NCBI RefSeq assembly: GCF_022581195.2
Contig: NC_061456.1
Coordinates: 11,472,501-11,536,500, forward strand
Direction of reading: 5' to 3'
DNA: 64,000 nt
DNA from: Helicoverpa zea
Lineage: Eukaryota > Arthropoda > Insecta > Lepidoptera > Noctuidae
This document shows positions 33,222 through 44,395 of the stretch, piece after piece. Numbering within the stretch: position 1 is the stretch's first letter; every line of letters begins with the position of its first letter. Made by a program: the position numbers and the translations under genes. The notes below the pieces were generated by a model that was given only the letters and a program-made list of their open reading frames with translations, did not search any database and had not been told where the DNA came from.

Positions 33222-33770
33222 TTATATAAAAGAAATAAAAGTAAGTAAAGTAGTTTCTCTCCGCCACCCAAAAGTAGACTAGTAGAGAACGCCTAAAGCG
33301 TTATGTCCGCCATTGTACTGTATGTGCAAGAAGTATTAAATAAATAAAAGTAACAGAAATCGCCAAACAAACTCAGCTAACACTATCTAAGCAATACTCA
33401 AGCTATTTCTCAGATCAACACAACAGTAAAGGGACAATAATCCCCATAAATTGATAGCGGCTTTACCCCATTAACGCGCCCTTTTGTATGGTGTACCGCC
33501 ATGAATGTGAACGTCCGTATTATAGCCGCGATCAGCTATCTAATCGATATAGTTATCATGTTGATTGTAAACTATTGTTACGGTTTACTAGGGAGATACA
33601 TTGGCCAGTACAATCGATCGACAAATGTGGATATCAAATTGGAGGGCCATTAAACAGCAGAAGACAATAAGGGCTAGAAAGAAATCTAAGCGTGCATTTA
33701 CTAAATAATCAATAAACTAGAGCTAGAATAGCATTTTAACGTAATTTCCCTTTCAAATTATTGTGATTAA

Positions 33771-33829
33771 AATAGACAGTTAATCGTTCAGTAATACGTT
33801 ATTAACTGTCTATTTGACAGTTAATCGTT
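33771..33829. repeat. Inverted plus direct repeat of GACAGTTAATCGTT
   Basis: AATAGACAGTTAAT (33771-33784) is inverted at 33801-33814, and GACAGTTAATCGTT (33775-33788) is repeated directly at 33816-33829. Confidence 0.7.
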
Positions 33830-34240
33830 TCGTCGTTCGAATGGAGATCCGTTTACATTCACACGAGTATCAAAAATTCGGAACACCCAACAAAAATTGG
33901 AAACCTACAAAACTGAAAATAACGACGACATAAATGAAATTTCTTTGGGATTATTGTTACTAGCGACACTGAAAGATCAGAACAATAGGATTTGGGTCAG
34001 CTACTAGTATTTGTGAATAAATATTAAATGGAATTTGTAGCCATTTCTGGTTTTGGCTTCACTAGGCTTCGTAGCGAGTATTGAACTAGGATGATATGCT
34101 ATTTTGGCTGAGCTATTGAATAAATTCATGTGAAAACAGGTAGCTTTGCCTCTGTTTCAGCATGGTCACTATGTATTCTGGTGTATTTTGTGTTTATCAC
34201 CCCTTAGGGGATTGTATGTACGAGTACGTACTATTATGAC
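33830..34240. other. No gene seen
   Basis: AT-rich unique DNA. Confidence 0.4.
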
Positions 34241-34254
34241 TATTATGAGTACGT

Positions 34255-34780
34255 ACTATATTGACGACCTCGATGGCGCAATGGTCATCATGCCGGACCG
34301 CCGAACCTGAGGTCCCGGGTTCGATTCCCGGTTCATCACACAAATGTTGACCACATTTGTGTGATGAGCATGCTTGTTGGCCGTGGTCTGGGTGTTAAGA
34401 TATGTATTTATAAATATGTATATATGTAGCTATATGTAGTTTATCAGTTGTGTTAGCACCCATAACACAAGTTATAGTTCGGCCATTCAGAGAATGCGTT
34501 CCTGACACGTCGCGATTGAACTGACGACGTAACTTTGCAATGGCGTTGCAGTTACGATAAAAATATTTTTGCTGGTTGTTTACCGTTTTAACAATTGAGG
34601 AGCATTAAAACAACATTATTATATCAATAATCAATGAATGTTATTACGTCGTCAGTTCAATCGCGACGTGTCAGGAACGCATTCTCTGAATGGCCGAACT
34701 ATAATAAATAACTTACCATGGGGCTAACCGACCGTGTGTGAAAAAGGTGTCCCAACAATATTTATTTATTTATTTATTTA
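34255..34780 (+). mobile_element. tRNA-derived SINE interrupted by a MITE
   Basis: The head holds an A box (TGGCGCAATGG) and a B box (GGTTCGATTCC) in the tRNA-like segment at about 34265-34330, then the body (TGTGTGATGAGCATGC, TTGGCCGTGGTCTGGGTGTT, ACTTACCATGGGGCTAACCG) and a (TTTA)n tail at about 34761-34780. A 12-14 bp target duplication centred on TTATGAGTACGT is at 34243-34254 and 34781-34792. The MITE at 34472-34704 lies inside. Removing it leaves a SINE of about 290 bp. This is not a functional tRNA gene. Confidence 0.88.
34472..34704. mobile_element. MITE with perfect 61-bp inverted repeats
   Basis: 34472-34532 is the exact reverse complement of 34644-34704; it begins TTATAGTTCGGCCATTCAGA. 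The outermost TTATA/TATAA may be duplicated target (TA or TATA), which would suit a Tc1/mariner-type origin. The interior of about 110 bp is noncoding. It inserted into the SINE at 34255-34780. Identical arms argue for recent insertion. Confidence 0.88.
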
Positions 34781-34849
34781 TTATGAGTACGTTGACCGAG
34801 TTAAAATTCTATTCAAATTCAACTGCAAAAACCATTTTTAGTTTTTTAT

Positions 34850-35045
34850 GATCATCCATTTTCTTGGGCTCAGCTTGCTATCTAATCAGATGCAGCTTAT
34901 TAATGGTGGGACTACCCATAACAATTGCCAAAGATGTTTGATGACAGCCGGGACTCACAAATGTAACGTACCTTTCGAAAATCCGAGGATATTTTTATTA
35001 CCTATATAAATGGTCACCTATCCATGTAGGTACCGATCGCATCAT
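34850..35045 (-). mobile_element. Decayed LINE 3' end
   Basis: TTCTTGGGCTCAGCTTGCTATCTAATCAGATGCAGCTTATTA, then AATTGCCAAAGATGTTTGATGACAGCCGGGACTCACAA and a GGTCACCTATCCATG part, follow the full-length wording of the family seen at 50485-50760. Strongly diverged, with no trusted tail. Confidence 0.55.
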
Positions 35046-38000
35046 TATGATTGATCGACCCTTAGCCACAAAATTAGAAAATCAATAATTTTAATTTACA
35101 TAAAATTATTTTAAAATTGTCCGTTCTTTCAGTTAACATCAATACGACGATGTTGTCGAAACGAGTCATTTCACACAATGTCCGAGCAATGTAAAATGGA
35201 CCAACATTTAATGGCCGTCAATATCAGGGAACCGCAGCCCGGTGATGTGTGAATCGCCACTTAATCAGACTTAATCGACTGCATAAATAACTATAACAAC
35301 GCCAATTGAACAAAATAGCCCGTTTATGGCGAATATATTTAAATATTGATAACTTTGTTCGGAAGTTATTTTATGAAAATTACGAATAAATGATGAAAAT
35401 TTTATATTTTTGTTAATTTCTGTTGTCAGCATTTTCGGCTTATTTTTTAAGATACCAATTCTTCACTTTGACAGTCAAATAATAAGCATTGCCTTTTTGC
35501 GATCAACAAATCATGCACAGCGATATAGGTATGTTCACACACGAATACGTTCGCAAATGTCAATGTACTTGTCATAATTAAGTTACTAGTAAACCAAACA
35601 AAAAAACAAAACACGACCCTCCATTTTAATTACAAGACAAACGATCACTTACTTTCACAAAACTAATAAAAACTTATTCTATAACATAACAGCTTTCGTT
35701 CCATTAAACGTTAAAACTTAGCATCGAAAGCATAAGGCAATAAATTAAATTCTCACTAAGTACCAAGTACCAAACGGGAATTGTCGAAATTCGACAATAA
35801 ATTAGCTAAAAGCGTTGTTTGTTAGTTGCAATCGCAATAATTCCTAATTAGGTAGACGGCGACAATTACGCTTGTGTTTGTGTCTTCTTATTTACAGAAG
35901 GTAGCTATATACCCCCACTTCTCTTATGTACTTGGGTATCGCAACAATTTAGTGGGAAAGTTTTCTAGCTAGTTCAAGCGAGAAAATAGGTGTGAATTCG
36001 CGGCAACATGCTGTCTGCATCATTTGATCAGGTAAATGTAATATCGCATGTTTGTACGAACAGAAAGTTTATTTAAAGTTTATGTTGTTACATGCTACCT
36101 GTGAACCTTTTAAGTTTAAATATAGTGTGTGTATTTTAATATAGTAAATTCTATTCTATATTTCTGTTATCTTTGTATCTGTCTTGGACCATGAAGATAC
36201 ATGAATGTTGCATTTTATACAAGTAGACTGACTTTCAAAATTGGAGATAACTATTCGAGTTTTAGTTTTTGAATTGCAAGCAAACTGTTTGACAGCTGAG
36301 ATTTTACGGAAAAAATACATACGTTCACTGAATTTCTTAATACACCCAAAAAACAGAAACCAAACCAATACAAAAAAGAACAATCTCAAAACCAGATACA
36401 ATATTCAATAGCACATCTCAGCATCTTTTCCAAAAGCAAAAGCCCATAGTTGCATGTACTTCGACGAATCAAAATTTCACCGGTCTACGGTACAAGCCCG
36501 TTTTTACACTCCATTACCTTTTTTCATTCAGGCCGAGTTAAGCTGATTACCTTTGAACCGTCAATGCAAATCGTACAATGCACGATTGTAGCCGGACGGC
36601 GATAAAATTGGTACAATTTTATAGTAAGGGGATTACGTGATGAATTATGAATTTTATGACGTTTTAATAAATTGGATTAAGAGTTTCCGAGGGTTCTCCA
36701 AGTGATACTGAATGTGGGGGAAGATTTACGAGTTTTATGTAATGTTTTAATAATAATTCTTTGCGTTAGGTACTTGTTTTAGTGTTGGTGATTATTTTAT
36801 GAGTGGAAGAATTTGGTTTATTTGTTGAATTAGAATTCATTCTATTCTATGTTTTAGAAATACCGTGTAGAAAATCTGTCTGGTAGGCTATGATATTTCA
36901 AAGATAAGTTGCTGTTGCTTCATGTCAAATCTGACTGATGTGCTTCAGCTTACTCTATTAAAATTACCTAGCTTTGACCTTTGCATTTATACAGCGATCA
37001 TAAAAAAACCGTTATCTCCAATCGATGCTCCATCAAGCCGGTAAAACCCCATTGATTTTCGAAACAGTCACTAAGTAATCCAAAACACAATAGCTACCCT
37101 CATCACTACCATCTTAAAATACCTAAGACAAAACAACGAACGCATTGTCTTCAAACAATACCTACAGGACACAATTACACGAACTCACTAAACAACTGCC
37201 TCAAACTACCTCTTATACAGCCGGCCACTAAATTCTGAAATCTCTGTCCGATCTATCGTAGGATAGCACTAAATTAATCGTGCAAAACGTCACTCATCCT
37301 TTATATAGGTATTGCTGAAATAAGGAAACAAAACAACCTAGCTCCGATCGTATCACAGATATCGGAATACGAGTAGCAACCCTGAATATACTATTACTAA
37401 AACATGACACACAAAAACGAACTCTAAATCAATAGATTAAAGTCCAATTTCGTTCACGAGCGCCAGATGGTTCCTTTGCATCGTTTACTTGGAGATAAGT
37501 TTGGATAGTGGAGTTTCAGGTCAACGGAGACACAGAATAGATGATATTACAGTAGTTCAAGTTTGTCTGAGGTGTGTAAACAGTATTCGTATGGGTGAAC
37601 TTGAAAAAATACGATATTCGCGTCACATTTTTAACGAGTTTGTTGGGAAGAGCGTTTAGTGTGATTTGAAAACAGCTGCTTAGGAAGCTCCTTTGATCGA
37701 GAAGTGTGATCATACGAATACTATCAGATGTTATGTAAACTGTAGCAACTCTTGCTAGCATAGATCCACGAGCAAATAACTTTTGTTGCAAAACCTATCT
37801 ACACATACTGAACAAAACCTTATATAATGTAAATTCGACTTTTTATGGAACATGCTGAGAGCGTTTATCTCTCTCTGAAAATCATGCATTATATTATGAT
37901 GGTAATTTCATTTCAAAGTCGAGTAAGTGAAAGTTAAAAGATCATCATACTATATCATCAATTTTAAGCAAAATAATATGCAAATTAAAAGCACAGGTAC

Positions 38001-39465
38001 AATTCCTTTTCATAAAAAATGACATCACATTTTAACTCCTGTTCTTGAAAGCGAACCAGTCAAAAAGCCATGTTTTGCCTCAAAGCCAGACGGAGTGACA
38101 GTGAGACTCGTGTCGAGTTAAACGAAATAAACTCGGTACATACGAGTACAAACGTATAGTACAGCGAAGTACAGTCGTGAACTGAAATGGAGTCGAATGA
38201 GTTATGCGTAATCGCGCGTAAATGACTCGCTTCATTCATTAATTTTGTCATTCGTTCAAATGTTTGCGTGATATCATTTAAGATTGTTTTTGGATATTGT
38301 TTATGTGATGTTGTGCTTTATTTAGAAGTTCAGGCTATTAAATATTGATTTTCATATATTGTGGTGGATTTGCTCAAAATGTTATGTAAACGTCGCTCCT
38401 TCGATTGCATCCATCTTTTTTATAGTAATCTCATTCGCCCATCAAATGAATCCCCTTCAAATTCAATGTAAATGGGTTTAGACTATATAACGTTGAACGA
38501 CAGACAAACAATATCACTGTCTAAATTATGTTTATAGTAAGGGCTGAATTTTAAACTTGTATAGATACTTACAACATGACTTAGTATATTTTTCTAAAAC
38601 ATATGACAGCTATCCGTGATCTAAACTATTTATATATCTTTATATATGTACATATAGAATCTACGCTCACGTTACTTATCGATACTGTTTGCTTGTAATC
38701 CGATTACCTAACAATGCTCTATATTTACTCGAATACGGGTCAATGGCGGCGGTTCTCGAAAGTTCTGCGCTATCGATGCATAAGACATGATGTTATCGTA
38801 ACCTCCTTATAACATTTGCTTCTATAAGCCTTCGTAATTGGAATATTGGTAGCTTATAGCCTGTTTGAGTTTCTATATATAGTTGTGTTCTAGAGGTATA
38901 AGACTCTATAAGTAATCTACTTATACATATTGCAATTCTTATGTATTCGATACCGACTGGCAGATATAACCGGACTTCTTACAGCGTTTTCACACAAGTG
39001 GTTTTTCGCCTCGCTTCGCTTGACAACTTATGGTGTGAAGATGACGGTTAAAATCGAACCAAAGACTTTTGCCGCGCTTAATGTCACGCGTGGAACTCAG
39101 TTTTGTTACGCGCAACAAAAGTCAAAAAACCATTGTAAAATGCTATTTTTTTTTTCTTTCTCTAATACTTTTATGAACTTTATGAACAGTTGTTTTATGC
39201 CACCGATGCGATCACGGTGCATTCCTATTTGCCTATTTATAATACATCGTATAAAACAGACTCAAACACACGTATTTTAACCCTCAAACTATAGCAACTG
39301 CGGTACAGTTAAAGCTAACCCTATTTGCGTATCCGACAGCTTTCTAACGGTGTTATGTTTCATTTGATATGACGTTACACTATTACGGGATCCAAGAATA
39401 TTCCAGCTCTACCAATGGTTCGGAGAAATTGGAGATTTGAGTGTTATGACTATTGCTAAATTCTA
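35046..39465. other. No gene seen; long unique AT-rich stretch
   Basis: A minus-strand frame at 36156-36401 is very hydrophobic (LFFFVLVWFLFFGC), but it opens with TTG, an in-frame stop lies just upstream and there is no ATG. Around 38060-38250 the sequence is less AT-rich and has open frames without domains. No tandem arrays or paired ends are visible. Confidence 0.4.
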
Positions 39466-39610
39466 ACGAATAATATAAATGTGAAAATAACTCTGTCTTT
39501 TGGGCGTGGAACGTCAAAACTGCTGAACTGATTTAAATGAAACCGTAGGTAGTAAACGCAGGTGGATCCGCGGGAAAAGGCACTCTATAAGAAGTTTAAG
39601 GATTTTCCTC
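39466..39610 (+). mobile_element. Decayed Helitron fragment
   Basis: AATAATATAAATGTGAAAAT, CAAAACTGCTGAACTGATTTAAATGAAA and TCCGCGGGAAAAGGCA match the opening, middle and near-terminal wording of the Helitrons here; the CTAG end is lost. Confidence 0.45.
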
Positions 39611-39734
39611 AAAAAAAAAACGTCTCTCAACGTAGACAGAAATAAGCCACTTATTATTTTATCTTAAACATAACAAGCTACATAGCAGTAGGTATATGTT
39701 TGGATATAACATTGAAATAAAACTGGTATTATGG

Positions 39735-40226
39735 TTCAGATGTAAAACTGATACTTTTCAGAGCCTTCTGTCAGTCATTTTACACGTGCAGTCTGTGGAT
39801 CAGCTATACGCGGCGGGCTTACAACGCCCTGGGTGTGCAGTACAACAACGAGGAAGCCCAGATACTGCAGTGCTTCCGCAATGTTTGCGGAAGCCTCCAT
39901 CGATAACTTCTTTTGCATTACTCGGAAAAGAACAGCTTCGATGATGAGCAGGATCCGTGGTAGCACCAACACTGTCCTCAGAAAGCTAGTCCTCAGTTAG
40001 CGTACAAAATAAACAGTCCTTTTAACGTGTTCTGGGCGAGCGTTCACCTGCTTAGAAATAGGAAGTAGACTTGAGTAATTCTTTGTGTACACTGTTGTTT
40101 TCAATGATTACTAACAAAGTACACCTTATTATTATGCTTTATTTTTGTGTGTACTAACAACCCTACTAACTATTTGTAAAAGCTATGGACAAAATGTCTG
40201 AAATAAAGATAATTTAATTTAATTTA
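39735..40226 (+). mobile_element. 5'-truncated LINE with polyadenylation-like tail
   Basis: The 3' end reads GAAATAAAGATAATTTAATT and closes in a (TTTAA)n tail near 40226. A 7-bp ATTATGG occurs at 39728-39734 and 40227-40233, a possible target duplication. The 5' part carries the end of an ORF2 (39775-40000) broken by a frameshift. Confidence 0.65.
39775..40000 (+). pseudogene. Frameshifted end of a LINE reverse transcriptase ORF
   Basis: One frame gives FYTCSLWISYTRRAYNALGV then QYNN. The next frame continues RKPRYCSASAMFAEASIDNF, FCITRKRTASMMSRIRGSTN and TVLRKL to a stop at 39998-40000. The YNALRVQYNN...PR.CSASGMFAE...R....S...R.RGS.N.IL pattern is a well-known C-terminal stretch of lepidopteran non-LTR ORF2 proteins. 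The shift falls near 39840-39850. It cannot make a functional product; clade (RTE or CR1-like) is not certain. Confidence 0.7.
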
Positions 40227-40233
40227 ATTATGG

Positions 40234-40972
40234 ACTTTTTCTTCGCATCCTTCTAAAATAATCTTATTCTTACCCTATAGACCTATGTACTTATGTATAT
40301 TCAGCAAAAGCATGTATTTTAGTATCGCTCGCACACAACGTAACACATTTGTGTATCGGCTTCCATCCTCATTGGAATGTTAATACGAGGATAAGAGAAT
40401 CCGGCTGTCAAGCGATATCAATGAGGTCAAGTAGGCCTTATTGATAATATTCTGCAGATATGTTATAACTAGCTATAGCCTTCGACTTGACTCGCGTTCT
40501 GAGAGTCCTAGTTTATGCGATGGAAGAAAAATTAGCCTAATGAATGTTATTCTAATGCATATTATAGTCACGGATTAAGTGAATATGATGCAGGGTATGC
40601 TTATTAGCGTCTGAGTCGTATAGTAAAATTTGCAGCATTTTATTTTATTTTGCAGTAAATGCAACTCAGACTACTAAATCCAATAAAAATAACTGTTTAA
40701 TGTAATGTCAAACTGTGACTTCTTCTTGGTACTAAACCAATCCATGAAGTCCGAATCCATGCCGTAAACAAAACTCCATATTCACACTTCAACACAAAAT
40801 AAAAAAAAAATCACAGACAGTGTTCGAAAATCAAACCCAGGATGCCATATTCAAGCGCAGCGCCCGTTGTTGCTTCCTTATTTTTATTTACACAAAATCC
40901 ATATATCTCAGGACCTTTCCGCGTGTCATATAAAAGAATGGACATAAAAACATGGATGGATTTACGATTGTC
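40234..40972. other. No gene seen
   Basis: AT-rich unique DNA; no recognisable frame or paired ends. Confidence 0.4.
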
Positions 40973-41275
40973 CCCAGAACAAGGAAATAAGCGGAGATGC
41001 CATTATGCAGGTAGGTCAGGCGCCTTCAAAGGTAGGTAAGTAGGTAGGTCAAATTCGTACGGTGGGCATGACTAAAACGATCAGTTACGAGTTTTTTGAG
41101 ATATCTATCTGTCAATAATTTTTAGTATTTAAAAAAATGGCCAGGTCCAAAGAAGGCGTATAAATAGAGCGGCAACAGAAGCGTTCCACGTCCTTCGCTC
41201 ACCCGCGTTTTGGCACCCTACTTTCTTAGGCGATTTTCCGTTATGCCACCTCCGCTAGTTATTTTGTTCTCCGTG
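40973..41275. mobile_element. hAT-type MITE, copy 3 of 3 (303 bp)
   Basis: A perfect 8-bp target duplication CGATTGTC lies at 40965-40972 and 41276-41283. The right end TTTTGTTCTCCGTG is intact; the left end (CCCAGAACAAGGAAATAAGC) has lost a few bases. Full-length similarity to 10536-10832 and 27341-27636. A GTAGGTAGG word is locally expanded near 41030. Confidence 0.88.
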
Positions 41276-41283
41276 CGATTGTC

Positions 41284-42430
41284 TGACAGGAGGTCGCGGT
41301 CAAGTGGGAGACTTATTGATAAATATCCTACTGTCGTACCAAGAAATGGACACCCTACTCCCTGATACAGCAGATTTGGGAAATATGTATGCCGTGAATC
41401 GGGATTTTATTTTGTTTCTGTGTTTTAGTATTCTTCTCAGAGTGGTGTTAATGCAAGTGATGATAAAATAAGGTGAGTTATGGCTATCCTATTGGCTTTG
41501 TGTGTTTCTATATGAACGCGGTCGAATATCTGTCTTTGATCACGTACCTACTTGCATTTTAGGACTAGATTTTTTCTTTAATGTAGGCTTGTAGACATTC
41601 TTTTGAGTTGTAAAATTTATGATTTTGACCGATTTTCAAAATGATTTAGGCACGTCTTCCACAAGATATTCAGATAAGATGTGGTAGCTGAGGACAGCCA
41701 ACTCTCTCATCACGGTACTTGAGATACAGCCTGGTGACAGACAGGCGGGCGAATAGACGGACAACGAAGTTTTAGTAATAAAGTCCCGTTTTACCCTTAA
41801 CATATGCAACCTTAAAAAACAACAATGTCACACACAAAACAAACTCGTTCAATACAACTAATCCAGGCAATCAAACAACAATCCACGTAACAATAGGAAT
41901 TTCCCAACAAATAATAGAATTACCGCAAAGCAGTTGACGGCACGATCAAGTACAGTCGCGCACAACTTGCACGAAGCTTGCATTCATCAACGTGATTGAG
42001 TTAAAGTAACGCTCTTACCTGTTTGTGTGAAAACCCTCGATTTTGGAAACGATGCATTTATTCATTTTGGTGGTAATTATAGGATAATTTTTGATTCGTT
42101 ATAACTGTTTTTTGTCTGTGAAAACGTAGCACTTTTGTTTCCATCTAAATATATATTTCCATAGAAATCATGCCACTGAGTATTTTATCGCAAAAATCGA
42201 GTACAAGCGTTACTGTTAGCAATTCAGTATTTGTGGTGGAAGAACCAATGTAACTTTTTAAAATTTATTTTTAATATTATGTAGTTTTTTACTAAATTCG
42301 TGAAGTTAAACCTGTCGAAACCGAAATTGGTGATTTATGTTCAGTTAAATTTTTCGAAACCACCTCGAGCAAACGTGGTGATTTATGCTCAGTCCTTCTC
42401 TGTGTTGTGGATTATGAGAGTGCGTAATAT
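41284..42430. other. No gene seen; a donor-like word at about 42017
   Basis: On the minus strand CACAAACAGGTAAGAGCGTT (about 42012-42031) would be a good splice donor, in a locally GC-richer patch (41930-42060), but no coding frame leads into it. It could be a noncoding 5' exon or chance. Confidence 0.3.
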
Positions 42431-42469
42431 AGAGTCCAATTACATTAAAACATGTTAATTCATCTCCCT

Positions 42470-42679
42470 CATCATCCTCCGAGCCTTTTTCCCAACTATG
42501 TTGGGGTCGGCTTCCAGTCTAACCGGATTCAGCTGAGTACCAGTGCTTTACAAGAAGCGACTGCCTATCTGACCTCCTCAACCCAGTTTCCCGGGCAACC
42601 ATATACCCCTTGGTTAGACTGGTGTCAGACTTACTGGCTTCTGACTACCCAATCAAATCAATTCAAATACAAAAGTATA
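42470..42679 (-). mobile_element. LINE 3' end with 38-bp target duplications
   Basis: The flanks 42432-42469 and 42680-42717 are direct repeats over 38 bp with four mismatches; their last 21 bp are identical. On the minus strand the insert ends ACTGGAAGCCGACCCCAAC ... GGCTCGGAGGATGATG, an RTE-like tail. This is the best preserved copy of the family that also occurs at 6316, 7465, 16690, 34850, 50085, 50485 and 59405. Confidence 0.8.
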
Positions 42680-42717
42680 GAATCCAACTACATCATAACA
42701 TGTTAATTCATCTCCCT

Positions 42718-44390
42718 GAAACGTATTTTCAGCACATCGACAAGCCGTCTATAAATGATACACGCGCGCACATATTTACCCAGACCCGATGCCCTAAGGT
42801 GTTTGTACATAGTTCGGCCTTTACTGAATCTTGAACTAAAACACACAAACTAATTATTATTGATAGTTTGTCTAAAGCCTCAAGATATTGTTGGTTAAGA
42901 TAATTCGGGCATTATATGTTTTGTCTGGGAGGTATGATAATAAACTGGTAAATGAACTGATGTTGGTTGATGGGAGGCAATTGACTACATTACCATAAGG
43001 TATTGAAATAGATTCTCGGGAAAATATTATTAGATATTTTTTCATTACTATCAGGCCATTAGTCTCAGTTTGTGCCAATCTGAATTTGTCAGATTGTTAA
43101 GAGTATGTTCACACTAAAATATTTAAGACTTTAAGAACCCACGCATGCTGCTAATTTTTAATCGGCCGATGTATATATTATAGTGCGCACGTTATAACAA
43201 TCGGACTAAAAAGTTTGATTGGTTTCCTGATTCCAAATAAACTGTCGGTCATCACTACCTATCATTTCGGGGAAAAAAGTATTTGCTATTAATATATGAT
43301 ACTGTTTAATGTGGTTGAAACTGTTTAATCCGTGGGATTATCATTTTCTGTGTAAATAACGAAAATAAGGTACATGGAAACTTTCAAAGAGAACCGCGGA
43401 TTAAATCCTCATTAACTGTACTTCAAAATAATTTATTCCAACCCATTCAATTCATAAAACTAACAATTGAAATAAATGAAACCAATTTTCAATAATAAAT
43501 ACCAACATAAAAAATATTTACATGCTCAATTCAGGTTGAGAGATTGCACCAAATTCGAATTTAGAACATCAGTCATTATAAAACAAATTTTGAAAAAAAA
43601 AACGCTCACAAACCGTAACGATAACATTGAGCAAAGTAAAAACAATAATCTCTGTAACTGACCTATATTTCATCACATTGTTCGTGGCTACTCCATTTTT
43701 CATGTTAACAACATTAAAGAGTCAACTTTTGTGACTCCTGACAATTTATTTGATGCCTCGTTTAAACGGCTGACGGTATTATTTGGTAGAAAATGGTAGT
43801 AATGCCCACTCATTTGACTGTTATTATCAATTAAAATCCAATTTCGTATGGTAATTGTGCCATATTTTACACGTACATCTGTAAATTACTGTGTAATTTA
43901 TCGCGGTAATTGTTTATTACGGTATAAATTGAGCTCTTGTACTTTACTATGTTGTTAATATGGGAGCGGGTTTTTTTTATGCATGTGACATACATTCGGG
44001 ATTTATGTACTTTTATGAATTATCAATTAATCAGCCTTATTGTGTTGGATTTTATGCTAATTAAATATTTGGCTCTGTTATTTTTTATTTATATGAATCT
44101 GGACCGCCCGTTAGATAAAGACATTTTAATCTGAGAAGTGGCTCCTATTAGCATCCCATGTCTCGACACTAGAGACCGTCAAAATTTAATGTAACTTTAT
44201 TGCCTTAGCAAATCATCATCATCAATAAATTACAGGACTATGAAACAGCTGAATAATTATTAATTTCATACTCAGCAGTCAGTTCTAGCAATATAACAGC
44301 ACAAGGCACTAACACTCATTACGGTAACACATCATTACGGTATCGCGGTACAAACAGGAAGATCCACGCTAAAGGACAATGCCAGGGTCT
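42718..44390. other. No gene seen; one decayed MITE trace at 43150-43260
   Basis: Around 43150-43260 AATCGGCCGATG, GTGCGCACGTTATAACAATCGGAC and AAACTGTCGGTC recall the AGTCGG MITE group. The rest is unique AT-rich DNA with domain-free open frames. Confidence 0.4.
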
Positions 44391-44395
44391 GGGCT

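Noticed and set aside
34262..34335. tRNA gene
   Set aside because: A and B boxes are present but the cloverleaf is not supported and the sequence continues into a SINE body with a TTTA tail and target duplication.
36156..36401. Hydrophobic secreted or membrane protein on the minus strand
   Set aside because: It opens with TTG, has a stop immediately upstream and no ATG; the leucine/phenylalanine run comes from poly-A sequence.
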